This document shows positions 24,182 to 36,184 of a stretch of DNA of 64,000 nucleotides, piece after piece (within the stretch, counting starts at the first letter, position 1; each line of letters starts with the position of its first letter). The notes under the pieces are model-generated. The model made no database searches and had not been told where the DNA came from. It saw only the letters and a list, made by a program, of their open reading frames with translations. The DNA comes from Euborellia annulipes (lineage: Eukaryota; Arthropoda; Insecta; Dermaptera; Anisolabididae): NCBI GenBank assembly GCA_023213315.1, contig JAKCPI010009525.1:124001-188000 (forward strand). Direction: 5' to 3'. The translations under genes were made by a program, and so were the position numbers.

Positions 24182-25294
24182 GTGATTGAGTCATCAAAAA
24201 TCTTTTATATGTAAATAAACCTTGATTTGAATACAACAACAGAGATCAGATAATCCTTAAAAAAATTTAATTAAACCCTAATTATTAATGGAGCATGAAG
24301 TTAAAAATAAATAAATTCTTAAAATATTTTTGATCCCTATCCTTATTCAGTTAACATTCTAAAGAAATGGATTAGGTGGTTTCCCATAATTACAAGTAAA
24401 ATTTGCTACATGGCAATTAATATTCAATTGTAAATATTAGAGAAAAAAAAGGAGTAATTCAGTAGCCAGGATGCGTGATCAAAGAACAAACAAGCAGAAA
24501 AAGTTTGTATAAGAAATTAACAAATATTTGAGATTTGTTTTTCCTTTTTTGAATATTTACTTATTAATATAATACAGAAATAAATTTATAGAAAGTTTAC
24601 AAACTTTAATAATTTTGCAATAAAACCATAATCTACAAATTATTATTTTAACATATAAATTAACAGTTAAAAATTTTTTAAATTACGTAGTTTATTAAGG
24701 TGATCCTATTATTGAAAATTTGAAAACTGAATTTTATGTGAATATTTTCAAAATTAATTATAAGAAATAGAGTTAAACGAATGTGATTAATAGAAAGGTA
24801 AATAAGTCAGATATAATTTTTTTTGATCTTTGACTTGACATTTTTCTGGTTTGAAATTCCATTTATTTATTTGCCCGACCCCTCTAAACCCTTCTCTAAA
24901 TGCGCCATTACACTAAGGCAATTATAAAATACTTTTTTAATCTCATTGATTTTATAAAAGATACTAGTCGTTGATTAAGTAATCACTAAAACTAGATGGG
25001 TGGGCAAAAAAAAAAAAATATCTAATGATATCTCCTGGTTGATAGCACTGAAATACGTTGAAAAAAAATAAGGTTATTTAAAATATTTTTGCAAAAAAAT
25101 AAAAATAATGATAAACATAAAATTTCAACCTAATCGCAAGTAAAAAAAAAAAAAAATCTAGAGTGACTAACCGTACACCAGATTTTTTTGTGAGTACATA
25201 TATTTTTCCAATGGTTTGCCTCCAATATATCTGCTTCCTTGAGATAACTAGAGGTAACAATAATCCGAAGGTAATATTTATAAATATAAAAAAT
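24182..25294. other. No recognisable gene
   Basis: AT-rich spacer. Near 25170-25215 'cgtacaccagatttttttgt' resembles the end of R1, but the match is short. Confidence 0.5.
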
Positions 25295-25457
25295 GCCCTC
25301 GGGCCTTGGTGTAGGGGTTAGAATGCTGACCTTCTGTACCAAGGGTCGCGGGTTTGCATCCTGTCTCATGCGACAAAAATTTATTTCAATTTAATTGACT
25401 ACCAATAAATTGAAATGAATAGATAGCCTCCGTTGCCGAAAAAGACCTTAAATATAT
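25295..25457 (+). repeat. SINE family B copy
   Basis: The tRNA-like head GCCCTCGGGCCTTGGTGTAG includes box A, and box B is 'cgcgggtttgcatcctgtct'. These are followed by 'catgcgacaaaaatttattt', 'aattgactaccaat' and the 3' 'gttgccgaaaaagacctta'. It is followed by an (AT)n microsatellite. Confidence 0.85.
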
Positions 25458-25623
25458 TTAAAAATATATATATATATAAAAAATATGGTGTGAGTTTGGG
25501 AGAATCATTTTTTTTATTTTTTATTTTATTATCGAAGAGAAATGAAAAATATTTATAGTGGCATGGATAACAGAAACAGATATTTTGGGAGAATCATTTT
25601 TTTTAAGATCAACCAATCTCAAA

Positions 25624-25785
25624 GCCCTCGAGTCTTGGTGTACCTTGTATTTGTACCAAGGGTCGCGGGTTCGCATCCCGCCCCATGCGACAAAAATTTA
25701 TTTAAATTAAATTGGTTACCAATCAATTTAAATAATTAGGGACGGGTTCTAAATGTCCATAGATTCCGAAAAAAGATCTTAAAAA
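25624..25785 (+). repeat. SINE family B copy, box A damaged
   Basis: Same family 170 bp downstream of the previous copy. The interval between box A and box B is shortened by a deletion. Box B 'cgcgggttcgcatcccgc' is intact, and the 3' end is 'ttccgaaaaaagatctta' with an A tail. Confidence 0.85.
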
Positions 25786-25874
25786 AAAAAATAACGAACT
25801 CAAAATTTGTATTCGTTGAAATTCCAACATAGAATTTTTTTCCAGGCTGTAATGCTTTCGCTATAGACCTTAAC

Positions 25875-26107
25875 CAGGGCCGGATCTAGGGGGGCAGTGG
25901 GTGCACGTGCCCCGGGCGGCAGATATCAGGGGGCGGCAAATTTTGCGTCTCTAAAAAAAAGGTAAAATATTTTTTCGGACGGGAAAATTTGGTTCCGCGG
26001 AAAAAAAAATTTTTGCAGAAAAATTTTTTGAGATCAGGGAAAATTTTAAGGAGGGGGCGGCAAATTAAATTTTGACCCCCCTAAAAAATCTCCTAGTTCC
26101 GGCCCTG
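25875..26107. mobile_element. hAT MITE with perfect 8-bp duplication ACCTTAAC
   Basis: The ends CAGGGCCGGATCTAGG and CTCCTAGTTCCGGCCCTG lie between ACCTTAAC at 25867-25874 and 26108-26115. Internal 'gggggcggcaaatt' occurs twice. It is the same family as the element at 46183. Confidence 0.9.
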
Positions 26108-26349
26108 ACCTTAACAAAGATCAAAAATTTCTTTTGAATTTATTCAAATTCTTCTTCTTATAATTTGATTGTTAAAGATTTATTTCCCCCCCCCCCTGAG
26201 AAAAATATGTTCCGTATATGTATATTAAGAGAAAGCAATTATTGAAAGAACATACATCTTATAAATTCTACTGGTTGAATTTTAAAAAAGTGAAAAAAAA
26301 TTTAGAAAGAAAACCATTATAAAGTAAAAAGATAATAAATGTAGGGTTA

Positions 26350-26720
26350 ATGGAGAGAAAAGGAGCTTAGGCCCTTTGGGTTGGAGCTCACTGTGTATGT
26401 GTTTAATGTATATCTATCAAAGTATGTGTGTTTGAGTACGAGGCATAAATCTACATGGAACAACCGCCGGTGCAGCCGCCGGTATCCGCAAAGGTCAAAG
26501 TTGAACCAAGCGAGCTGATTGGACCACAAAGCGACCCCAACAAACGGCTAATGCGACCATGGGCTCCATAGATATATTATATTTCGCAGTGTTGTATGTT
26601 ATGGAGAACAATGGCAAGTCGTTGTTGTTATAGACATCAAAGCAATCGATGGATCAAGTTGCTTATAGACAGACCTATTCAAAGAGATGCTCACAATGTT
26701 CAATGATTTCTACAGGTGAA
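26350..26720 (+). other. GC-richer single-copy island with a 38-codon frame
   Basis: This island stands out from the AT-rich surroundings and matches no repeat in the window. At 26455-26571 a short frame starts at ATG (an in-frame TAA lies just upstream) and encodes MEQPPVQPPVSAKVKVEPSE and ...NKRLMRPWAP before TAG. Its composition is protein-like, and VKVEP fits the sumoylation consensus. A CAG|GTGAAG donor-like site lies at 26713-26718. This may be a 5' exon with an upstream ORF, a small gene, or conserved non-coding DNA. No product is recognised. Confidence 0.3.
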
Positions 26721-26940
26721 GTTATTTAAATTTTTTTATGATTTTTCTTCCTTTCTTTTACAAATATAGTAAGAACATTAATATTCAAAGTTTAAGATAG
26801 GCCTACTCTAAAAAAAAAAAAAAATTATCAATCTAAAATATCTGACAATATTTAGAGGCATTAACAAAAATAATTTAATCAATATAAAATTAATCAATTA
26901 GAAAAACACTTGGGGGGATATGTTTCACTTTATTTATTGA

Positions 26941-27160
26941 TAGGGGAGAGGGGGGGACATTGGGACACGAGGCACATTGGGACATTCGAATTTTAGCTCT
27001 ACTAAATGTGCCCATTTTATTATAGAAAATGTTTTCTTAATAAAATGGGTACTTAATGCACCCTAACGGTCAAAGAGTACAACTCAAACTTTATATTTAG
27101 TAGAGCTAAAATTCGAATGTCCCAATGTGCCTCGTGTCCCAATGTCCCCCCTCTCCCCTA
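26941..27160. mobile_element. 220-bp foldback MITE with TA borders
   Basis: Inverted termini of about 66 bp begin TAGGGGAGAGGGGGGGACAT and end with the complementary ATGTCCCCCCTCTCCCCTA, differing by one base of length. Internal CATTGGGACA units repeat. TA at both edges suggests a Tc1/mariner-type duplication. Confidence 0.85.
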
Positions 27161-27405
27161 CTTATTTTGATTAGTTGAATGACGAAATAAGTATCAAGTA
27201 TATATACAAATAAATTACAAATTGAAACATATCCTAAGTATTTTTCTAATTAGTTAATTCTATGTTGATTAGTTTTTTTTACTTGCTTATGTTTCAACTA
27301 GGGCCAACGGTCTAAATTCAATATAATTTAATAATGATGAACAGAGGAAGTTTAAATAATATAGTACAATAAATATTAATTATACTAGTAAGTTATAGCC
27401 TATTA

Positions 27406-27626
27406 CATTAGCGTAGCCAGAAATTTTTGATGGGAGTTCAAGAAAATTTTTTCAAGAATTTGAAAAATTTAAGATTATTTTAGGGTATTTTTAAATCATT
27501 TTGGTGTTTTTTTTAGCTAGAGTAAATTATTATATTTTACTTTCTCTTACCCTATATGAAATATAATTTGTATTATAGAGCTTAAATATCTAGTCATGGC
27601 TTGGGTTCCCCCTGGCTACGCCTATG
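27406..27626. mobile_element. hAT MITE, 7/8 duplication
   Basis: The left end CATTAGCGTAGCCAG and right end CTGGCTACGCCTATG match the 10565 family. The flanks GCCTATTA (27398-27405) and GTCTATTA (27627-27634) differ at one base. Inside is the same 'gactatttt..agggtattt..aaatcatttt' body as at 10565. Confidence 0.85.
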
Positions 27627-27721
27627 GTCTATTATTAACTAACTCTCAAAAATAAGATTATTTTAGGATAGGTGAGATGAGGAAGAAAATTCGCAGCTAG
27701 TTATATTTCATTATTTTTATT

Positions 27722-27773
27722 CCCATTATGTTGACGTTTCAGTCCCGGTCGGGACCATCCTCAGAACAAATGG
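27722..27773 (-). ncRNA. Hammerhead ribozyme candidate (type I)
   Basis: On the minus strand the core CTGAGGA is followed by a six-pair stem II (GGTCCC, loop GACC, GGGACT), then GAAACGTC. Stem I can form between CCATTTGTT upstream and AACATAATGG downstream, with an internal bulge. All invariant core bases (CUGANGA...GAAA, cleavage triplet GUC) are present. The self-complementary ACGT gives only a two-pair stem III, as in Penelope-like element hammerheads that act as dimers. Confidence 0.6.
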
Positions 27774-27932
27774 ATGTTAAATATGTGAAGATTATTTTAT
27801 TAAGTTCTCGACTTTTATAGAATCTTTCGTAGATATATTGAATTTAGGCGCGACTCTCTAATCCGGCTCTAAAATCATCATGAAATGGACCCATTGTGCC
27901 TGTTACTGGGGATGATGATATCTTCAACTTTT

Positions 27933-28106
27933 CTACCCCAGGAGGAGAGTGGTTATTTTTTTTTGAAACAAGTGAGACTCCAACTTGAGTTATGCCTAAT
28001 TCAATAAGCAGTTGATTGAGATTCTAGAGTTGCATAACAACTCGGCTTCAAATCCGGCTTGTCGTAAAAAATTTATCTAAATCGCCAATGTGTCCTCCTG
28101 GGGTAG
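27933..28106. repeat. Short inverted repeat pair
   Basis: CTACCCCAGGAGGA at 27934 is mirrored by TCCTCCTGGGGTAG near 28093-28106 across about 145 bp. The arms do not extend much further. It may be a decayed foldback element. Confidence 0.4.
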
Positions 28107-29925
28107 GTAAGTGGGCAATAATCTCACCCCTGAGTTATATAGAAATATCAGATTCATATTTTTTCCGCTTTACTATTTGTCTTTTTTCTCGTAAATTTGG
28201 TAAAATAGGAATCTAATAATATTTTCTATCAATCAATACACATGTTAGAAGCTTAGCTTAAATTCTTTAAAATTTAGGATAGTCACATTATTAAAAAGTC
28301 AAAAAAAATAATCAAATATACTAATATTTATTTATATACGTAAAAACTAAACATTGACAAATCTTTTTTATTTAAATAAAATATATCAATTATTTAAATA
28401 AGAATGGTATTTAGTGAATGCATAATAATAAATCAAAAGGAAATACAGTAGTCAATAAACTATTTGATTTAAAAATTATCAAATGCACCTTCCAAGGTCT
28501 CGATTTGTTTGGAAATATGAAAAATGATTTCCTAATGTTACTAATTCGAAATTATGTGAAGTTAAGTGAAATTAGGTAAAATTGAATTCTGGGTGTACAT
28601 TTATTAATTTCTATCTTTTGAGGACAACAGTCAGTCTAATATTTTGGCATATGAAAATAATTTAAATAATTCTTTTTTGTAATAATAAATTTTATCAGGG
28701 TGCTATTAAATTATTATAAGGTGGTGTAATCTTAATCTTATCGCTATCAATCATTATAAAAACATAATTAGGGTTGGGCAAATTTATAAAAAAAAAATAA
28801 TCGATAGATGATTTATAATTGATAGTATTGATAATCGGTTTTGATCAATTTTTGATTATAATCGATTATCGTTTGTGAAGATTGTAGATTATTTTGTGAT
28901 GATTATTTGAATAATTCACTTTAATTTTATTAATCTTACAACATATCTCAAAACCTAGGGCCAAATTAAAAAAAAAATGAATACAGCATTACATTAAGAT
29001 ATTCTTTAATAAATGAGGTAGTCCAAAATTTTAATTAAATAATTGATAACTAGCAAAGTCACCTTTTTTCTTTTATCATCTTTTAGAACCTCACAATCAA
29101 ATTTGTTTCAGAGTCCGCCTGAGACAATCCCTCTCTTTATCTAAAACCCGCAGAAATGAAAACAAACATATTTGGCTCAGGCCCCCTCCTCCCTGTGGCG
29201 GATTATTGTAATTTCTTACATATAACCTTTAGAACTTTAGAATGTTCTATTTGAAATTGAATTAATTTATTGTATTCCTTCGAATACATTTTTTTATAGA
29301 AGTACACAGAACTTACATTGTTGTAAAATAATTGGGATTCTGGAACGAAAATAATTTTCTTAGAGATAATAATAAATTAAATATAAAATTTATATCAGGG
29401 GACTATCTCAGTTTGAAACTCCAGTCTTAAAAAAATCACTAACCCGAAAGTTTTTCAAAAAAAAAAAAAATATTAAATTTAGTTAAATTCCAATGTGTAA
29501 AAAGTTAAGAAGTTTAATCAAAATTTGTTGCCTTTTTCATATTATTTTGAAAACTTTTCAAATTAATATCTACTAATGCACATCTGTGCAGTTTTGTATT
29601 TTTTATTTATTGTCTTTCCCTAGGGATCGCTCTATTTTCTCTTAGCACGTTTCTGTCAATAACTAGTCTTTTAACACTTTTTCTTGGGAATAATATTATT
29701 TATTTCGTTTTTCCCATATGAATGTTTAAAAAAATTAGCAATTTAGAAATTGACAATTTCTCTATTATATTAAGATTTTATTTTATTATAACGTATCGAT
29801 AATTAATTTTTATTAGAGAGCCCCGTGAATCATTCAGATATCATAAGATTTCAATTTTGATATGATCACTACCTTCAATAAATAATAAAAACAAGTGAGC
29901 TTGGATTTTAACGTAAATTTTCATC
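28107..29925. other. No recognisable gene
   Basis: AT-rich spacer. At 28800-28870 there is a degenerate (ATCGAT/TGATAATCG)n run. An A run lies at about 29456-29470. No frames are supportable. Confidence 0.5.
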
Positions 29926-30383
29926 ACTTTAGCTAAACGCACACCAATTGAGCAAAAACGCTTTTGGACAAAACGTTTTTGACTAATCGTGTCTTTTAAT
30001 GCTTTTCTATGGGTCAACGCACCTCGAGGAGGCAAAACACATTTGAGCATGATTCGACATCATTAAAAAAAATGTTTTGAGCCTTTTGCTCAATCGGAGT
30101 GCCTTGGCATTAAGCAAAATGTTTTGTCATTGAGCATTTTGATCACACGGTGTGCGTTGACATTGGACAAAATGTTCGGCCATTGAACAAAAAAATGCCA
30201 ACGCACAACGATTAGGCAAAAACGCTCGATGACAAATCATTTTGTCCATTGGCAAAATATTTTACTGAATGGCAAAACATTTTGTTCAATGGCAAAATAT
30301 TTTGCCTAATCGGTATGTGTTGGCATTGAGCAAAATGTTTTGCTCTTGGACAAAACGTTTTGTCCAAGTGCGTTCAGCCTTAG
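29926..30383. repeat. Modular palindrome-rich element
   Basis: The interval is built from many short self-complementary units of the form GGCAAAATATTTTGCC, GACAAAACGTTTTGTC and AGCAAAATGTTTTG, separated by 'ttggcatt' or 'caatggc' spacers. The outer 'gctaaacgcac' and 'gtgcgttcagc' are inverted. The edges are approximate. It looks like a foldback element whose interior has been amplified as short hairpins. Confidence 0.65.
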
Positions 30384-32883
30384 GGCTATCAAATAATTAA
30401 TCGAACTTGTCATTCTTGTGTCTTTTGGGTTGCCTATCTGCCAGCAAGTAAAAAGAAAAAATCTTCATTTCTGATTTTTTGATTTCTTATGCTTATTCCT
30501 ATATCGTATGTGGTTGAATTTCCGAGCTAAGACTGATTTAAGGAAGCAAAAAGATCAAACCAATTCTACCTGACTCACCACCACATAAGACTCACATTCC
30601 TTTATTAAAATATCTTTTGTTTTATATTTATTTTACAATAGATTATAAACAAACCAGACATCAAAATTTAAATTTATCTTTTTTGTCACCTTGTTTATAA
30701 AATTCCATTCCAACCGGCACTTCTCTTTTTTATTTTTCTTTTGCTTTTTCCCTTCATAATCATTCATTCTTTATTGAACTTTAAATATACATTTATTCTT
30801 GAAAGCATTCTGAATAGATAACAAAATCAGATAAAGCTAATCAAATATTCAATCTAAAAATTATTAAATTAGGTAGATAAATTATACTCTGATACTGAAT
30901 TAAATTGTTTAAAGCCGAAAGAAAAAACATTTTTTTTATTTGATTTGTAAAACTAACAGTTATAAAGATAAAAATCTTAAAAGTTGAATGACTAGAACAG
31001 GGGTGGGCAACAAGTCGATTATGGTTTTTGGACTTGGCTATGGAAACCAATCCTTTAGGTAGGGGGTTCCAAAATATTTAATCAGATAACTTTTTTATTT
31101 TAAACTGTAATAAAATTAAAAATAAAAGACATTTGCGGAATTCTAAACTAGGTTCTTCCATATTTAAATAAGGGTGTCATTATATATAAATATATCAGGC
31201 CGTATTTTTTCTAACCCAAAAAGACTAAAAAAGTTATCCTACGTAGCTATATTTACTCTATTTCAATCTGATTCCATTCATCCCTGTTGCGGATATTCTT
31301 GAAAAGGATTTTCTCCAACTTCTTAACTAATTCCTCATAGAATTGTTAAAAAGAAACATATTATTGGATTATAAGGGCTGTAGACAGAGGGAGGGATGGG
31401 CAATGGGAGAATAAATGCCCTAAGCCCGGGCTCTTTGATTCCTTTAGACTTCTATCATACATTTCTATTGAAAAAAAATTCAATTTTTTTTAAAACATTG
31501 CACCAACTCCAAATGTTAAAAAAAAAAGAATACGGTATAAAAAATTTTCTTTTTGAGATGCTCGGGCCTATTATATTAAGATATAACTCTTAATTAGTCA
31601 TGAAAAAAATAATTTAAAAATATAAATTCATATATTTGTTTTTGTTTTGTTGTATTTATTTTGTTTTGCTTTTGTTTTGAAATATTTTGTATTCATATTC
31701 TATCTATATATATAAAAATGAAATGGGAAAAATGTATGTATGTATGTAATATGTATTGTATTAAGGGAATAGCCTTTGGCTACCGGCCTAAAAAAATCTT
31801 TTTTGAGGGGGAAGAGTGATTCTGTATTGATTACAGCCCCAGGGCTCGACAAGTCTCTCGGCGGTCCCTTGAGTTATAGACAACTAATAATAATATAATC
31901 AAAATAATAAATAAAAATGTATCTTTAAAAAAACATAAATTTAAAAAAGTACCAATAAAGAAATTTTTCTTGATATTATCTTTAACAAATAAATATAGAA
32001 AAAAAACTTTGGAACATAATAAATTATATTTTAATATTATGTTAGGTGATATTATATTAGTCGATTAAATATTTTAACTACAACACAACAGCAACATCTT
32101 CGAATGGTATTTTCATAATCAAACAGAAGAATTATTAAGAATGATTTCGTTATTTATACATGTTGTTTCCTCAGAGATGTGAAATGGATTTTTTTTCTTA
32201 AATTGTCACTTATCATAAGCCATTTGGTTTGGTTGATGTCAATGAGAAAGCATATTTTGTAAAAGAATTTTGAGATTGATGATATTTTAATATTAATATA
32301 TACAACAATCCTCCATTTCCTTGATATATTTCGAAATTTTTTAAATTCTTTTTTTAATATAAATTCCCTCCTTTATGGTGTTACAGTTAGATAATAATTT
32401 CTGAGACAACATGACAAAAGGAAGCAACAGGTTGTTTATGTCTGCATTCACAAAAATGCCATTGTTCCGAGCCATTGTTACACACTTGGTAACAGCCGAA
32501 AAATTGAACTCTAAAAATGATATCTATATAAAAGTAATTAAAATTATGGTTATCATGTTAAAGAATAGATGTATGTAAAAAAAAATTCGATTGAGATTCT
32601 AACTAAACTTTTAAAGAAAAATTTTACTTTGTGTTGGTCAAGATGAATAAAGAAAAACCTCTTATATTTAAAATATACTTGCTATCCTATACTAAAAAGA
32701 AGAATACATTTTTTTTTTTTTTTTTTTTTTTTTTTGAAATTTGCAAAACTCTTTTTACTTTCTCTTTTTTATAAACATAATCAATGTGGAAATTTTTTAA
32801 ACCCATGTGTTCACCCAATGGAATGTACAGTATTCTTTTATTTTTACTTGTTGGAAGATGGATTTTAAGAATTTCCAATTTGG
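30384..32883. other. No recognisable gene
   Basis: AT-rich with a (TATG)n stretch at 31723-31745 and a T run of about 25 at 32711-32735. An open frame at 31396-31593 and the small reverse frames have no motif. A GC patch at 31800-31880 lacks frames. Confidence 0.5.
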
Positions 32884-33058
32884 GCCCTCGGGCTTTGGTG
32901 TAGTGGTTAGCATTCTGGCCTTTTGTACCAAGGGTTACGGGTTCGCATCCCATCTCATGCGACAAAAATTTATTTCAATTTAATTGGCTACCAATCAATT
33001 CAATAGATATATTTATTTATTTAAGTTCTTTTTCAGCAACGGAGTCTCTATTTATTTC
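32884..33058 (+). repeat. SINE family B copy, intact promoter boxes
   Basis: The head GCCCTCGGGCTTTGGTGTAG continues 'tggttagcattctgg' (box A region), and box B is 'acgggttcgcatcccatctc'. These are followed by 'atgcgacaaaaatttatttc', 'aattggctaccaatcaatt' and a 3' 'tcagcaacgga'. It is the best preserved family B head here. Confidence 0.85.
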
Positions 33059-33186
33059 AAAAAAATTCAATAGATATTAAAGATAATATTTAATTATTTT
33101 CTTTTAAAATATAGAGAAAAATCAGGCTTCAAATAGATAACAGATTTTTTATATTTAATTAAATTATTATCTAATTATAGATAAAT

Positions 33187-33500
33187 TAGCGGTGGCAAAG
33201 ATGGCTGGTGGCCTAAAGCCAGGGGCGGATTAAGGGGGGGGGGGGGCGATTGCCCCCCGAGAAGAAATTCACAATGTTATAAAAACTAATAATCTAAAGA
33301 AATTATGATTTCCGGGCTTTAATTTCAATTGAATTTGTTACCAATCAATTTAAATAAATAGGAAAGGGTAGACCCCTTGGTCATAGATGCCCACAAAGTC
33401 CTTAAATAAAAAAAAAAAAAACCGCCCCCCCCCCCCCCGACAAAATTGCATTAATCCGCCACTGCTAAAGCCAACAATCCTTTTAAATAAATAAAAAATT
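33187..33500 (+). mobile_element. Second copy of the 61-bp retroposed unit, split
   Basis: 'agcggtggcaaagatggctg' followed by 'gtggcctaaagcc' is interrupted by the hAT MITE at 33221-33464 and resumes as 'aacaatccttttaaataaat'. Removing the MITE and one 8-bp duplication restores the sequence of the 4857 unit. Confidence 0.75.
33221..33464. mobile_element. hAT MITE with 8-bp duplication and captured SINE B tail
   Basis: The ends (C)AGGGGCGGATTAAGG and TTAATCCGCCACTG are flanked by CTAAAGCC at 33213-33220 and 33465-33472. Between G-run and C-run subterminal tracts it carries 'gaatttgttaccaatcaatt' and 'ccacaaagtccttaaat', the 3' body of SINE family B. A SINE has therefore become part of the element. 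Confidence 0.85.
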
Positions 33501-33542
33501 CGTAGTGATATAATAAAAGTTTCACTTTAATAAATAGATAAA

Positions 33543-33724
33543 TAAATAACACAAGGTTAATTTTCAAAAAAATTTTATTTTAGCTTATGCGCATTTCAAC
33601 GTTAATACGTAATCTTCAGAGCTATTCTATCAGTTTGTGTCATAGTTCTTAAGATGACGTATTAACGTTGAAATGCTCATAAGCTAAAATAAATCCTTTT
33701 GAAACTTAACCTTGTGTTATTTAT
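33543..33724. ncRNA. Inverted pair of degenerate hammerhead-like motifs
   Basis: Outer arms AAATAACACAAGGTTAA / TTAACCTTGTGTTATTT and inner arms 'gcatttcaacgttaatacg' / 'cgtattaacgttgaaatgc' form a foldback. On the minus strand one arm reads CTGAAGA, a short ACGT...ACGT stem II and GAAATGC, so the core is present but the cleavage region departs from GAAACGTC. Probably a decayed relative of the motifs at 27722 and 39337. Confidence 0.4.
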
Positions 33725-34641
33725 ATATCTATAATTAGATGAAAATTAAATTTAAGAATGTTTCAACTAGTTCAACGGTGAATTCTTTGGATCAGATTTT
33801 TTATACTGTTGAACTAGAAGACTTCCCAATAAATTATATTTTTTTAAATCAATGTATAAAATTTTTAGTTTTACATAATATACCTAATTTTTTCCATGAA
33901 AAGTAAGTGAATCAGCTAAGCTTATATTAAGAGAATATTTTTCTAAATTTTTTATTTAGCATTTACTTATGTATTAAATTAAAAAGTTAATTTATGTTTT
34001 TTTTTATACATAAATAATAAAATGCATCGTATTCTAAAGTTTTAAACATTATTTGTCAATTAAAAAGTAATTTTAAAGATTTTTTAAGTGAGTGAGAGAG
34101 AAGAATTAAGAGTCAACCTTTTATACGGATGAATATACATTACACACACAACACAAGCAGATACACAACTACTAACACGCTAAGTAAGCATTTAGTGGCT
34201 ATCAGTGTCACACATAATAGCCCATAAGTTTTCAGCTTTGAGGCAAGAAGAAAAAAAAGCAAGATATTTCTTTTTTGCTTATTAACAAGATATCTATAGG
34301 ATAAAATTAAATAATTTTCATTTAGAGCAGAGTTATTTGTCCTTTTTTATCTCTTTCTTTCCATTCATTTGATTGCCAAGTCAAGTCCAGTTTAGAGGTA
34401 AATAGTGGCGTAATTCTCCCTCCTATAGTCATGACAATATTCAAAATAATCAGAGAAAATAACAAGTTTTTAATTAGAACCTCTTGCAAACTCTACAGAT
34501 ATTTTATTTGATTCAGTTTACCCTTTCTCCTCTCCTGCCAAGCAGAATACGTAACTGGCCATATCTTCTTCAAAGGTCACATTTACCTTGATAAATTAGG
34601 AAGCACTAAATTTAAAAATTGAAATCAAAATAATTCCTATA
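33725..34641. other. No recognisable gene
   Basis: AT-rich spacer with an ACAC-rich run near 34139-34165. Nothing further is seen. Confidence 0.5.
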
Positions 34642-35196
34642 CAGGTCTATCTCTAAGCAAAAACGTTAACTTTTAACATCTGAAAACAGCGTTAATTCAT
34701 TTTAACATCTACCTCCTTTGCATCAAATTGTTATTCTGTAAGTAAAAACTTTAGCGCCAAAACGTTTACATTTAGTCAACAGTGTTAAAAATTAATGTCA
34801 AGTATAGGGGGTGTCTTTAATGTTTTAACGACGTATTTAATTCATCAAAATGGTGTTTTTAACAAAAAAAAATAAGGTTATGATTTTGAAAGCTTTGAGA
34901 TAAGAGCACCATGTTAACGTCGCTGTTAAAACTTGCTGGTGTGTCAGATAGGACTACTAGATCCTACAAATCAAGTTAGTAATGCGAATGCGCGAGATAC
35001 TATCGAGGGGTGTAAAAACACACAGAAAACATTCATATGGATCGTTAACACCTGGTGCTAAAAAGTAAAATGTTAACATCCTTGTTAAAACTTGGTTTGG
35101 AGAATAGCATTTTTTAACCCTGGTGTTATTACTTTACTTTTTAACACCCAATTTATGATGTTAAATTTTAACGTCTGTCTTTAAAGAATAGACCTG
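34642..35196. mobile_element. Foldback family F, 555-bp copy
   Basis: The outer ends CAGGTCTAT and ATAGACCTG match the copy at 58174. The subterminal regions are filled with GTTAAC/TGTTAAAA/TTTAACG motifs in both orientations. The centre has 'aaggttatgattttgaaagc', shared in reverse orientation with the 58174 copy. No coding capacity. Confidence 0.75.
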
Positions 35197-36184
35197 ATGA
35201 TAATTTTAAAAATATTGTATCTGCCAAACATTATTAATGCTAATTCGGATCCGAAACTAAAATATAATAAATCATTATTACTCCATTTACCCACTTTGAC
35301 TATCTCTACTACACCACTCGGGCCTCCCTCTTATAAGAAAAAGATAAAATTCCTTATTAGTTTGTTGGACAAATCAAAATAAAAGAAAAAATTTTAATGT
35401 TGCCAGAAGTATGTAATTTTTACTTTTTAATATTTAATCATCTGTTAAATTATAAATTAATCCTGATAAATTTCAACATTTCCTTAATATGTTCATTAAA
35501 TAATGATGAAGTAATAATTTAAGAAAGTAGTAATTTTTTTCTTAATAATAAAAAAAGTAAAATGACATTTTTTCATTTGTTGATTACAAAATTTACAAAA
35601 GTCGCAATGCCATCATGATATAACAAATTGAAGAAATTATTTAAGGTAAAAAAATAAAATTAAATATTTATAAAAAGTAGTGAGAAAATATTATTATTCT
35701 ATTCTTGAAATATAAAAATTCAATAAAAGATTATTTTAATGATATGATAAATACTTCATTAATTTTTTTTAACAATATGGGGCGTTGGCTTGAAAATGAA
35801 TCGTTTTAAGAATTACAATATTTTGTATCTAAATTGTACCTTTTGCAAGAGGTTAAAATGTCCTGTAGATCGTCAATTAAATATCAAAATAGGTACCTAT
35901 TGGAGGGTCATCAAAAACTCATCTAATGCTCAACAGGGCATGCGTGTACTTAATGATACGTGTGTACGCATGCGCAAAACAGCCAATTTTTGGAAACGAG
36001 ATTATTCATTAGGGTCTTTATTTTGATTATATTCAAGTAAAGTTCTAAATTAAGTCTACGAAAGAAAAATACTAAATAAAAAAATAATAATTATTTTTGA
36101 GAAGGAAATATTTATTAATATTTAAATATAGTCGATACCCTATTGTAGTGTACTATAATATTATTCATAAGATACAAATAGAAT
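35197..36184. other. No recognisable gene; possible promoter-like patch
   Basis: At 35938-35980 GCATGCGTGTAC is followed by GTGTGTACGCATGCGC, a near palindrome that includes ACGCATGCGCA, close to the NRF-1 consensus. A 78-codon frame overlaps it (35790-36026, + strand) but has no recognisable domain. The remainder is AT-rich. Confidence 0.4.
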
